Position numbers and translations under genes: made by a program. Shown in pieces: positions 1 to 5,376 of a stretch of 9,246 nucleotides of DNA. Source of the DNA: Bacillota bacterium (GTDB lineage: Bacteria; Bacillota; Clostridia; Peptostreptococcales; Anaerovoracaceae); the NCBI GenBank assembly GCA_016284575.1, contig JAEEPD010000231.1, forward strand, positions 1 through 9,246, written 5' to 3'. Numbering within the stretch: the stretch's first letter is position 1; the number at the start of each line of letters is the position of its first letter. Under the pieces are notes generated by a model. That model searched no databases, was not told the DNA's origin, and saw only the letters and a list, made by a program, of their open reading frames with translations.

Positions 1-1842
1 CAGGACGGCGAAGGCCCCCACGATGTATCCATCAGGATCATCACTGACCACATAAGAACAGTAAGCTTTATGATAGCCGACGGTATCCTTCCCTCCAACG
101 AGGGCAGGGGATATATACTCAGAAGACTGCTGAGGAGAGCAGCCCGCCACGGCAGGCTTCTCGGTATCCAGGGAGCCTTCCTTAAGGACCTCTGCGAGAA
201 GGTATTCGAGACCTCCGGCGCCGCATATCCCCAGCTCATCGAGCGCAGGGACTATATCAAGAAGATCATCGGCATCGAAGAGGATAAATTTGCTCAGACT
301 CTTGATTCAGGCTCTGAGATCCTTAATGGCTATATCGAAGAGGCCAAAAAGGCCGGAAGGACAGTACTTCCCGGAGACCAGGTCTTTAAGCTTTACGATA
401 CCTACGGCTTCCCCATCGAACTCACCGAGGAGATCGCAGAGGATGCTGGCTGCACAGTGGACCAGGAGGGCTTCAAGGCCGCAATGGACGCGCAGAAGGC
501 CCAGGCAAGAGCCGCAAGAAAGGCAGACGAGACCGAAGGCTGGCTGGATGAGAGCGCAGTGCTCCACAGCTTCCCCCAGACCAACTTCACCGGATACACT
601 GAGCTCAGCTCCGATGCTAAGATCATTGGCATCGTAAAGGGCATGTCCGTTCTTGAAAGCGCTCAGGAGGGCGAGGAGGTCAAGCTGGTTCTCGACCGCA
701 GTCCCTTCTACGGAGAGGGCGGCGGACAGATAGGGGACACCGGTATCATTACAGGTGATTCCTTCGAGGCTGAGGTCACCGATACCACCAAGCTGAACGG
801 CGTATATGCTCACAAGTGCATCATAACTGCAGGCGAGCTCCACACTGGAGACAGCGTAAAGGCTTCCGTCAATGTTAAGAGACGCCACGCAATCGCAAGA
901 AACCATACCGCCACCCATCTGCTTCAGGCAGCTCTTCAGCAGGTGCTGGGCACCCACGTGGAGCAGTCCGGCTCCTATGTATCTCCCGAGAGCCTGCGCT
1001 TCGACTTCACCCATTTTGAAGCCATGAGCAGGGAAGAGATACTGAAGGTGGAAGAGATCGTAAACCAGCAGATCCTCGAGTTCACCGATGTGGACACCAG
1101 GGTCATGCCCATAGAGGAAGCAAAGAAGCTCGGCGCCATGATGCTCTTCGGAGAAAAGTACGGCGATGAGGTAAGAGTCGTTAATGTTCCCGGCTTTTCC
1201 ATGGAGTTCTGCGGCGGCACCCATGTGGCGAATATCGGCCAGGTGGGAAGCCTTAAGATCGTATCCGAGGGCGGCGTTGCAGCAGGCGTAAGACGTATCG
1301 AAGCCATCACAGGCGATGCCGTCAGAGCATACCTTCAGAGCGAGCTGGATCTGGTATCCGGCGCCAGCGCAAATCTTAAGACAAATCCCAGCGGCCTTCT
1401 CAAAAAGTCCGAGGATGTGGCTGCTGAGAACAAGGCTCTGAGGAAGGAGCTGGAGGAGCTGAAGGCTCAGGCTGCTGGCGGAGAGGCAGGAAGCCTGGTG
1501 GCTGCTGCTGAGAGCATCAACGGCATGAAGCTCATCACCAAGACCTTTGAAAATGCAGGTATCGATCAGCTCAGAACGATTTCAGACCAGATCAAGGCTG
1601 AAAACAAGGGCGTAGTCATGGTATTCGCAGCCATCAACGGCGAAAAGACCACTCTGATGGTATCTGTTACTGACGATCTTACTGAAAAGGGCGTTCACGC
1701 AGGCCAGATGATAAAGCAGCTGGCAGCAGTATGCGGCGGCGGTGGCGGCGGCAAAGCCGACATGGCTCAGGCAGGCGCTAAGGATTCTTCAAAGCTTCCC
1801 GAGGCATTCGAGCTGGCCAGAAAGCTGCTGGCGGAGAAATAA
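1..1842 (+). CDS. alaS: Alanyl-tRNA synthetase, 5'-truncated by the window edge
   Basis: Charges tRNA-Ala with alanine in the cytosol and clears mischarged Ser/Gly-tRNA-Ala. The frame is open from base 1, before the first ATG at 70, and reads QDGEGPHDVSIRIITDHIRT, typical of the AlaRS middle region, so the start lies outside the window. The 613 visible residues (about 70% of the usual 870-880) begin after the class II catalytic core. The tRNA-recognition segment (PSNEGRGYILRRLLRRAARH) is near residues 32-51. The editing domain has its zinc ligands H302 and H306 (NHTATH) and C404 and H408 (CGGTH). A helical linker spans roughly residues 460-495. The C-terminal DHHA1-type domain carries a glycine run at 579-584 followed by K585. 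All key residues are intact. No strong terminator follows, so some read-through into ireB is possible. Identification is secure. Confidence 0.98.
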   Translation, partial: QDGEGPHDVSIRIITDHIRTVSFMIADGILPSNEGRGYILRRLLRRAARHGRLLGIQGAFLKDLCEKVFETSGAAYPQLIERRDYIKKIIGIEEDKFAQTLDSGSEILNGYIEEAKKAGRTVLPGDQVFKLYDTYGFPIELTEEIAEDAGCTVDQEGFKAAMDAQKAQARAARKADETEGWLDESAVLHSFPQTNFTGYTELSSDAKIIGIVKGMSVLESAQEGEEVKLVLDRSPFYGEGGGQIGDTGIITGDSFEAEVTDTTKLNGVYAHKCIITAGELHTGDSVKASVNVKRRHAIARNHTATHLLQAALQQVLGTHVEQSGSYVSPESLRFDFTHFEAMSREEILKVEEIVNQQILEFTDVDTRVMPIEEAKKLGAMMLFGEKYGDEVRVVNVPGFSMEFCGGTHVANIGQVGSLKIVSEGGVAAGVRRIEAITGDAVRAYLQSELDLVSGASANLKTNPSGLLKKSEDVAAENKALRKELEELKAQAAGGEAGSLVAAAESINGMKLITKTFENAGIDQLRTISDQIKAENKGVVMVFAAINGEKTTLMVSVTDDLTEKGVHAGQMIKQLAAVCGGGGGGKADMAQAGAKDSSKLPEAFELARKLLAEK

Positions 1843-1883
1843 GACAGGGAATAAGTGATTTTTCCTAAATTTTTCAAATACAC

Positions 1884-1912
1884 TTGTTTATCCGCAAAAA
1901 GCCTTGTATAAT
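1884..1912 (+). promoter_or_regulatory. Sigma-A-type promoter for the ireB-ruvX cluster
   Basis: A -35 element TTGTTT (1884-1889) and a perfect -10 TATAAT (1907-1912) are separated by 17 bp in the AT-rich gap between alaS and ireB. Transcription would start near 1919, about 29 nt before the ireB ATG, leaving room for the GAAGGAGG ribosome site at 1933-1940. It would let ireB and its followers be expressed independently of alaS. Confidence 0.72.
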
Positions 1913-1947
1913 TAGCTGTAATGAATCTTAAAGAAGGAGGCTAATTG

Positions 1948-2199
1948 ATGGAAAGAAAGACTATACTTTTCAGCAGCGCTGATAAGTCTCAGCAGAAAAC
2001 AACAGAGGACATACTCAAGCTTGTCTACGATGCTCTCGAAGAGAAGGGCTACAATGCCATCGATCAGATGGTTGGATACATTCTTTCCGGAGATCCCTCA
2101 TATATAACCGGACACAACGACGCCAGAAATCTTATCCGCAGGATAGAAAGAGACGACCTTGTGGAAGAGCTTCTCAGATCATATCTGGACAAGAAGTAG
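1948..2199 (+). CDS. ireB: IreB/UPF0297 family regulatory protein
   Basis: Small cytosolic protein of 83 aa. In Enterococcus faecalis the homologue IreB is a substrate of the PASTA kinase IreK and affects cephalosporin resistance; that role is transferred here by family only. The family signature is clear: a helical segment (LVYDALEEKGYNAIDQMVGY), then LSGDPSYIT and HNDARNLIRRIERDDL, with length typical of the family. A threonine (T5) lies near the N-terminus, where IreB is phosphorylated. The start is ATG 1948: GAAGGAGG (1933-1940) lies 7 nt upstream, whereas the TTG at 1945 would be only 4 nt away. It sits between alaS and ruvX, the conserved Firmicute order. The ruvX start follows its stop after one base, so translation is probably coupled. 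Confidence 0.93.
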   Translation: MERKTILFSSADKSQQKTTEDILKLVYDALEEKGYNAIDQMVGYILSGDPSYITGHNDARNLIRRIERDDLVEELLRSYLDKK

Positions 2200-2200
2200 T

Positions 2201-2665
2201 ATGAGGCTGATGGGACTGGATATAGGCGATAAGACAATAGGGGTTGCGTTAAGCGACCCCTTGTTCATATCTGCTCATGGCCTGGAGACCTACCAGAGGG
2301 TTGGGATCAAGGCTGACGCAAACTACATACTGAAGCTCTGTGCAGAAAAGGAAGCAGACACCATAGTGGCAGGCCTTCCTCTTATGCTCGATGGAACTGA
2401 CAGCCCTCAGACCGAAAAGGTCAGAGATTTTGTAACTGTTCTGCAGAACAAGATAAGAGGACAGAAGCTTGGAATCAAGGTGGAATTCCAGGACGAGCGC
2501 TTTACCACCAAGATAGCCGAAGCCGTTCTTATGGAGACTGGCATGAAGCGCAAGGAGCGCAAGGAGTATGTGGACAAGCAGGCAGCTGTCATAATACTTC
2601 AGAGCTACATGGATAAGATCAAGTTTCAGAGATCTCAGGAAGCCCTGACAAGGGAAGGGGAGTAA
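2201..2665 (+). CDS. ruvX: RuvX/YqgF Holliday junction resolvase-like nuclease
   Basis: Cytosolic RNase H-fold protein of 154 aa, annotated as a putative Holliday junction resolvase and linked in other bacteria to 16S rRNA 5' processing. Visible motifs are the N-terminal GLDIGDKTIGVALSD with acidic D7, GLPLMLDG at 58-65, DERFTTKIA at 98-106 with E99, and VDKQAAVIILQSYM at 124-137 with D125. Together these supply the acidic residues expected of the nuclease site. Start ATG 2201 is one base after the ireB stop. An in-frame upstream TTG/GTG extension into ireB is less likely, because the protein family begins at about this point. ATG 2210 is a possible alternative. The C-terminal tail after residue 140 is slightly longer than in E. 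coli YqgF (138 aa). Confidence 0.95.
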   Translation: MRLMGLDIGDKTIGVALSDPLFISAHGLETYQRVGIKADANYILKLCAEKEADTIVAGLPLMLDGTDSPQTEKVRDFVTVLQNKIRGQKLGIKVEFQDERFTTKIAEAVLMETGMKRKERKEYVDKQAAVIILQSYMDKIKFQRSQEALTREGE

Positions 2666-2666
2666 T

Positions 2667-2885
2667 ATGTTTTTTACAGTTTTCAGGATTCTTTCAGCTG
2701 TGCTCATAGCCGCATATGGAGTTGCAATAATCGTTAATCCGAGACTGGTGCTGAAGATGTTCCAGAAGGAGGATCCGGATTTTAAGCCCAACGAAAAGTT
2801 CAATTCCACCGTAAGAAAATCAGGAATCGTATGCATCCTTCTGGGAATATTTATATTTGTTAAAATGTTCCTGCTGGAAGGTTAG
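2667..2885 (+). CDS. Small two-helix membrane protein, unknown function
   Basis: I do not recognise a family for this 72-aa protein. It has a hydrophobic helix at about residues 3-23, a charged loop (QKEDPDFKPNEKFN, about 33-46) and a second helix at about 52-69, so it should be a two-pass membrane protein with a polar hairpin loop. The start is supported by an AGGGGAG ribosome site at 2656-2662 inside the end of ruvX and a 1-bp gap to the ruvX stop, so it is probably translated from the same message. In Bacillus the gene after ruvX is usually yrzB (a soluble DUF1292 protein), which this does not resemble. Codon use looks like its neighbours. The gene itself is likely real; its role is unknown. 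Confidence 0.8.
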   Translation: MFFTVFRILSAVLIAAYGVAIIVNPRLVLKMFQKEDPDFKPNEKFNSTVRKSGIVCILLGIFIFVKMFLLEG

Positions 2886-2897
2886 AACAATTGTTTG
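2885..2897. promoter_or_regulatory. LexA-type palindrome ahead of the 81-aa membrane protein gene
   Basis: GAACAATTGTTTG starts on the last base of the preceding stop codon and ends 10 bp before the next ATG. It fits the Firmicute LexA pattern GAAC-N4-GTTC with one departure (GTTT). The same 13 bases occur, inverted, inside the yneA-like promoter at 3948-3960. I see no good -35/-10 pair around it, so its action as an operator is inferred from the match alone. Confidence 0.5.
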
Positions 2898-2907
2898 CGG
2901 GTAAGAT

Positions 2908-3153
2908 ATGAGCGAATTTTACATGGCACATCCGATGCTGGTGATAGTGCTGGCCATAGTGCTGATGGTGCTGATACTGGGGATAATGATACCGATAGTG
3001 GTGTATCTGTCAGTAAAGGTTATTGAGTGGTATTTAAGAAGGCACCCGGAGAAGATGCTGGACAGCAGCAGCATCGAAAAACAGAACGCCGAATTTCTGT
3101 TCGGTGATACTAATCCGGTGGAGGATAAAGGAGAAGACGGTTTCAGGCTTTAG
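2908..3153 (+). CDS. Small single-helix membrane protein, possibly SOS-regulated
   Basis: I do not recognise a family for this 81-aa protein. A short N-terminus (MSEFYMAHP) is followed by a long, very hydrophobic segment at about residues 9-37, then a basic patch (EWYLRRHPEK, 40-49) and an acidic, polar tail of about 30 residues. The positive-inside rule places the tail in the cytosol. The codons for the helix are a low-complexity run of GTG, CTG and ATA triplets. The ribosome site is weak (GCGGGT, about 6 nt before ATG 2908); ATG 2923 has none. The LexA-like palindrome at 2885-2897 just upstream suggests DNA-damage control. Small membrane proteins are common SOS division inhibitors in other bacteria, but that function here is only a hypothesis. 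No clear terminator follows. Confidence 0.72.
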   Translation: MSEFYMAHPMLVIVLAIVLMVLILGIMIPIVVYLSVKVIEWYLRRHPEKMLDSSSIEKQNAEFLFGDTNPVEDKGEDGFRL

Positions 3154-3286
3154 TCTGATCCGTTTTTATGTTGTTGTGTTTATAAGTATTCAGGTATTTG
3201 CAGATACACAGTAAACTCCAGAAGCGTTTTGGCAGCAATAATTGTGAAGTATAGACCGACAGGGGATTCATAGTCGAAACACATAA

Positions 3287-3316
3287 CTGTTCCTAAAATA
3301 TCAATTTTGGGAATAG
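3287..3316. repeat. Inverted repeat / 13-bp hairpin
   Basis: Arms 3287-3299 (CTGTTCCTAAAAT) and 3304-3313 plus 3314-3316 (ATTTTGGGAATAG) pair around a four-base loop ATCA, with two G-T wobbles on the + strand. No T-run follows on either side, so it is not a standard terminator. It could be part of a structured RNA or the trace of an old element. Confidence 0.6.
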
Positions 3317-3328
3317 ATAGTGCAGAAT

Positions 3329-3408
3329 CGGGCGGAAAAGCCCCCCGGCCTTGATTTTCAAGGCTTTTCAGGCCTAGGCTCTGAGAGCCGTTTTAAGCGA
3401 TTTTTTTT
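3329..3408 (+). terminator. Three tandem hairpins followed by an eight-T run
   Basis: Hairpin A spans 3329-3347 (CGGGCGG against CCCCCCG, loop AAAAG, one C-C mismatch). Hairpin B directly abuts it at 3348-3364 (GCCTTGA, loop TTT, TCAAGGC) and is followed by TTTT. Hairpin C is at 3377-3389 (GGCTC, loop TGA, GAGCC). A run of eight T follows at 3401-3408, 11 bases after C. In the + direction this could end the ireB cluster about 200 bp after its last gene, or end a small RNA. The distance from hairpin C to the T-run is longer than in a classical terminator, so the assignment is tentative. Confidence 0.4.
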
Positions 3409-3506
3409 GCACGGTCGATATATTTATCCACCGCATACAAGTTTGTTTTTCTAAAGGCTGCTAAAGCCTCTCCTGCATAATGCAAAATCTCCCGCTGATG
3501 TACTCT
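3393..3506 (-). other. Orphan 37-codon reading frame, possible gene remnant
   Basis: Between two in-frame TAA codons (3507-3509 and 3393-3395) the minus strand encodes 37 residues that look protein-like: HQREILHYAGEALAAFRK followed by TNLYAVDKYIDRAKKIA. The segment would form amphipathic helices and reads like the C-terminal end of a larger protein, perhaps a transposase. It has no ATG and no ribosome site, and an upstream stop cuts it off. I could not assign a family. It may be a decayed remnant or chance. Confidence 0.25.
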
Positions 3507-3528
3507 TTATAAAGATGCATCCGGGAGA
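3488..3528 (-). terminator. Candidate terminator of the yneA-like gene
   Basis: Read on the minus strand, TCTCCCG (3522-3528) plus GATG (3518-3521) pair with CATC (3497-3500) plus CGGGAGA (3488-3494). This gives an 11-bp stem with a two-base bulge and a 17-base loop containing the palindrome CTTTATAAAG (3505-3514). The stem is followed by TTTTGC. It begins 46 bp after the stop of the yneA-like gene. The T-tract is short, so termination may be weak. Confidence 0.5.
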
Positions 3529-3574
3529 CCTTGCAGAGATGTATGAAATGTCGATCTATTGGATCTTCGCTCTG

Positions 3575-3871
3575 TTAATTGACAGGCACCTGTATAGTCT
3601 GTCCTGCCTGCAGTGTAGATGCAGTGACATTATTTATCCTGCATATGTTGCTTATCGTAAGTCTTACGTCCTGATCAGCCGGCCCGTATTTTCTGGCAAT
3701 ATTCCACAGCGTATCTCCGGTCTGTACCTGATAGCTGATATATTCCTCAGGCGCTGATGCCTCTGCATTGAAGAAGCCCATCATAGAGCCAAGCATGAAT
3801 ACGCATACCAGAAGGCAGACGGTTACGAATACCGTGAATCTGAACTTGTTTGCGATCCTGTATCTTTTCAT
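3575..3871 (-). CDS. yneA: YneA-like SOS cell-division inhibitor (TM + LysM)
   Basis: 98-aa protein with a basic N-terminus, one membrane segment at about residues 12-34, and a LysM domain from about 46 to 96 (YQVQTGDTLWNIARKYG ... LQAGQTIQVPV) that should sit outside the membrane and bind peptidoglycan. NAEASA-PEE at 35-43 resembles a signal-peptidase site. This size and order match Bacillus YneA, which is made after DNA damage to delay septation. The yneA assignment is strengthened by three LexA-like boxes over its promoter. Start ATG 3871 is preceded by AAAGGA (3882-3887, 10-nt spacer); an upstream TTG in frame (3925) lies at the transcription start and is rejected. lexA itself, which neighbours yneA in Bacillus, is not in the window. 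A generic LysM envelope protein is the alternative. Confidence 0.82.
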   Translation of the reverse strand: MKRYRIANKFRFTVFVTVCLLVCVFMLGSMMGFFNAEASAPEEYISYQVQTGDTLWNIARKYGPADQDVRLTISNICRINNVTASTLQAGQTIQVPVN

Positions 3872-3896
3872 AGCTGTACGATCCTTTCTGTATATA

Positions 3897-3911
3897 AACA
3901 GCCCTGCTGTT
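3897..3911 (-). other. Leader hairpin of the yneA-like mRNA
   Basis: A perfect 6-bp stem, AACAGC and GCTGTT with a three-base loop, lies in the untranslated leader about 25 nt before the ATG. Immediately upstream (3913-3918) is GGAGGG, a strong Shine-Dalgarno-like sequence with no start codon in range. The leader could tune translation, but the sequence does not prove this. Confidence 0.4.
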
Positions 3912-3919
3912 ACCCTCCA

Positions 3920-3931
3920 GAACAAATGTTC
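3920..3931. promoter_or_regulatory. LexA box 3 (over the transcription start)
   Basis: GAACAAATGTTC matches the Firmicute LexA half-site pattern GAAC-N4-GTTC exactly. It lies just downstream of the -10 element of the yneA-like promoter, at or over the expected start of transcription, where bound repressor would block initiation. Confidence 0.75.
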
Positions 3932-3937
3932 AAGAGG

Positions 3938-3967
3938 ATTATACCCTCAAACAATTGTTCTTGTCAA
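3938..3967 (-). promoter_or_regulatory. Consensus sigma-A promoter of the yneA-like gene
   Basis: On the minus strand TTGACA (3962-3967) and TATAAT (3938-3943), both perfect consensus hexamers, are separated by 18 bp. The expected transcript starts near 3931 and has a leader of about 60 nt. A promoter this strong needs a repressor for a toxic product, which agrees with the LexA-like boxes upstream, within and downstream of it. Confidence 0.85.
3948..3960. promoter_or_regulatory. LexA box 2 (between -35 and -10)
   Basis: Minus-strand GAACAATTGTTTG fills the promoter spacer, so repressor binding would exclude RNA polymerase. It is one base short of the perfect GAAC-N4-GTTC pattern and is the exact inverted copy of the box at 2885-2897. 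Confidence 0.72.
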
Positions 3968-3976
3968 GTATTTTTA

Positions 3977-3990
3977 CAAACAATTGTTTG
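3977..3990. promoter_or_regulatory. LexA-like box 1 (upstream of -35)
   Basis: CAAACAATTGTTTG is a perfect 14-bp palindrome just upstream of the -35 element. Each half departs from GAAC/GTTC by one base. Its centre lies exactly 29 bp from that of box 2, which in turn is 29 bp from box 3, suggesting cooperative binding of repressor dimers. Confidence 0.6.
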
Positions 3991-4021
3991 AATTTCGTTT
4001 ACAGCTATATAATAAAACAAA

Positions 4022-4045
4022 GCCGGTACATAAATCTGTACCGGC
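4022..4045 (-). terminator. Rho-independent terminator of the miaA-to-ynbB operon
   Basis: A perfect 9-bp stem (GCCGGTACA at 4022-4030 against TGTACCGGC at 4037-4045) with a 6-base loop is followed, on the minus strand, by TTTGTTTTATT. It starts 35 bp after the stop of the gene ending at 4081, separates that operon from the promoter at 3938-3967, and is a convincing terminator. Confidence 0.85.
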
Positions 4046-4080
4046 AGCGAAAATATGTTCTTTTTTATTATATTGGGCGC

Positions 4081-5370
4081 TTACCCTATCAGTCCCCTGC
4101 TGCACAGCGCCTGAACTGCGGCCATCACACCCAGCTTTGAATGCCAGTAGCTAAGTCCGCCCTGGAAATAAACTATGTAGGGTTCTCTTATGGGGCCGTC
4201 TGCAGAAAGTTCCAATGTTGAGCCCTGGGCAAAGGAGCCGCTGGCCATGATCACGGCATCCGGATAACCGGGCATCTCCCCTTCTTCAGGTGTAAAGTGC
4301 GCGTTTATGGCAGCCGCGGACTGGATGGCTCGGCAGAATTCGATGAGCTGTTCTTTATTGTTCAGCTTTATGGCTGTAACGATGTCGTTTCTTGGAGCTT
4401 CAGCCCTGGGCGTAGTTTCAAAGCCCAGAAGCTGGAAGACCTTAGAACAGAGAGCAGCGCCCTTTATTGCGCCGTTGATAGTCCTCGGACCCATGAAGAT
4501 ACCTTTAAGTATATGACGGGTCTGGTCGTACATCAGACCGCAATCGCCGCCGATGCCCGGGGCTGTGACCCTGTAGCTTACCATTTCCACAAGATCTGCT
4601 CTTCCGGCAATATAGCCGCCGCCCTCGGCGATGCCGCCGCCGGGATTCTTCATAAGAGAGCCTGCCATAACATCCACGCCGACCTCCGTGGGCTCCTTAT
4701 AATCAAGGAATTCGCCATAGCAGTTATCCACCATGCAGATGATATCAGGCTTTACTGACTTGCAGGCAGAGACCCAGGCAGCGATCTCCTCTATAGAAAA
4801 AGCATGCCGCCAGGAATAGCCCAGGGAGCGCTGAAGAGCCGCCATGCGGGTTTTAGGACCTATTGCAGCCTTTACAGCCTCAAGGTCTATGTTGTTTTCA
4901 GGTGTCAGATCCACCTGGGCAAAGCTCACGCCGTAGCTTTTCAGGGATCCATTTCCGTCGCCCCGAAGGCCTATGACAGTCTGCATGGTGTCATAGGGCT
5001 GGCCGGAGCAGTATAAAAGCTCGTCACCGGGTCTTAAAATCCCTAAAAATGTGCATGCAAGAGCGTGGGTACCATCGCAGATCGTGGGACGGACTATGCA
5101 GTCCTCAGCTCCAAGAGCGCCTGCATAGACTCTGCTGCAGGCGTCGCGGCCCGGGTCATCATGACCATAGCCATTGTTCCAGGCAAACACAGTATCGCTT
5201 ATACGGCAGTCGTGGAAGGCCTTAAGGACCTTCAGCTGATTGTACTCGGCTATGTCGTCGTAGCGTCTAAAGACCGGCTGGATCTCTGCCTCTGCAGTCT
5301 CGACCAGCTTAATGGTATCCATACTGATACCAAATTGTTTACATAATAAATTTACGGTTTCTTTGTTCAT
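4081..5370 (-). CDS. ynbB: YnbB / aluminium-resistance family PLP-dependent lyase
   Basis: 429-aa cytosolic protein of the methionine gamma-lyase-like/aluminium-resistance family (Bacillus YnbB type), a fold-type I PLP enzyme. The expected cofactor site is visible: D215 in CMVDNCYGE, the likely Schiff-base lysine K241 in AGSLMKNPGGG, and a glycine-rich segment GGGIAEGGGYIAG (244-256). NNGYGHDDPGRD (65-76) and RPTICDGTHAL (94-104) are further conserved blocks. Length is normal for the family. The true substrate is not established, so the lyase name is by similarity only. The start ATG is 6 bp after the MATE gene stop, and its AGGA ribosome site overlaps that stop, suggesting coupled translation. 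It is the last gene of the operon; the terminator at 4022-4045 follows. Firmicute homologues often lie near miaA, hfq, glnR or lexA. Confidence 0.9.
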   Translation of the reverse strand: MNKETVNLLCKQFGISMDTIKLVETAEAEIQPVFRRYDDIAEYNQLKVLKAFHDCRISDTVFAWNNGYGHDDPGRDACSRVYAGALGAEDCIVRPTICDGTHALACTFLGILRPGDELLYCSGQPYDTMQTVIGLRGDGNGSLKSYGVSFAQVDLTPENNIDLEAVKAAIGPKTRMAALQRSLGYSWRHAFSIEEIAAWVSACKSVKPDIICMVDNCYGEFLDYKEPTEVGVDVMAGSLMKNPGGGIAEGGGYIAGRADLVEMVSYRVTAPGIGGDCGLMYDQTRHILKGIFMGPRTINGAIKGAALCSKVFQLLGFETTPRAEAPRNDIVTAIKLNNKEQLIEFCRAIQSAAAINAHFTPEEGEMPGYPDAVIMASGSFAQGSTLELSADGPIREPYIVYFQGGLSYWHSKLGVMAAVQALCSRGLIG

Positions 5371-5376
5371 ATAAAT

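Larger units (their letters stand above)
3154..3574. other. Convergent intergenic region with several hairpins
   Basis: This 421-bp gap lies between the ends of two converging transcription units and has no confident gene. It contains a stem at 3287-3316, a compact group of three hairpins at 3329-3389 followed by eight T at 3401-3408, a 37-codon orphan frame on the minus strand (3393-3506), and a long imperfect stem at 3488-3528. These are listed separately. No tRNA, riboswitch or known small RNA was recognised. The first 130 bases (3154-3286) hold nothing I can identify. Confidence 0.6.

Noticed and set aside
307..1224. 305-codon open frame on the minus strand inside alaS
   Set aside because: It is antisense to intact, well-conserved AlaRS sequence, is rich in Leu, Gly, Ala and Cys as expected of a shadow frame, and has no family motif or ribosome site.
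1843..1883. A terminator after alaS
   Set aside because: Only a 4-6 bp imperfect pairing before the T-rich stretch could be found, too weak to call.
1945..1947. TTG as the ireB start
   Set aside because: It is only 4 nt from GAAGGAGG; the ATG at 1948 has the better 7-nt spacing and fits family length.
2249..2836. 195-codon minus-strand frame across ruvX and the 72-aa gene
   Set aside because: It is antisense to two coupled genes with good starts; no recognisable domain.
3515..3757. 80-codon plus-strand frame
   Set aside because: It is antisense to the LysM-encoding part of the yneA-like gene and has no protein-like features.
3923..3925. In-frame TTG as an earlier start of the yneA-like gene
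   Set aside because: It lies in LexA box 3 at about the expected transcription start, leaving no room for a ribosome site, and would add 18 residues ahead of a normal basic N-terminus.
3768..4154. 128-codon plus-strand frame
   Set aside because: It runs antisense through the yneA-like gene start, its promoter and operators, the terminator at 4022-4045 and the end of ynbB, so it cannot be a real gene.
4297..4758. 153-codon plus-strand frame within ynbB
   Set aside because: Shadow of the conserved PLP-enzyme gene on the opposite strand.
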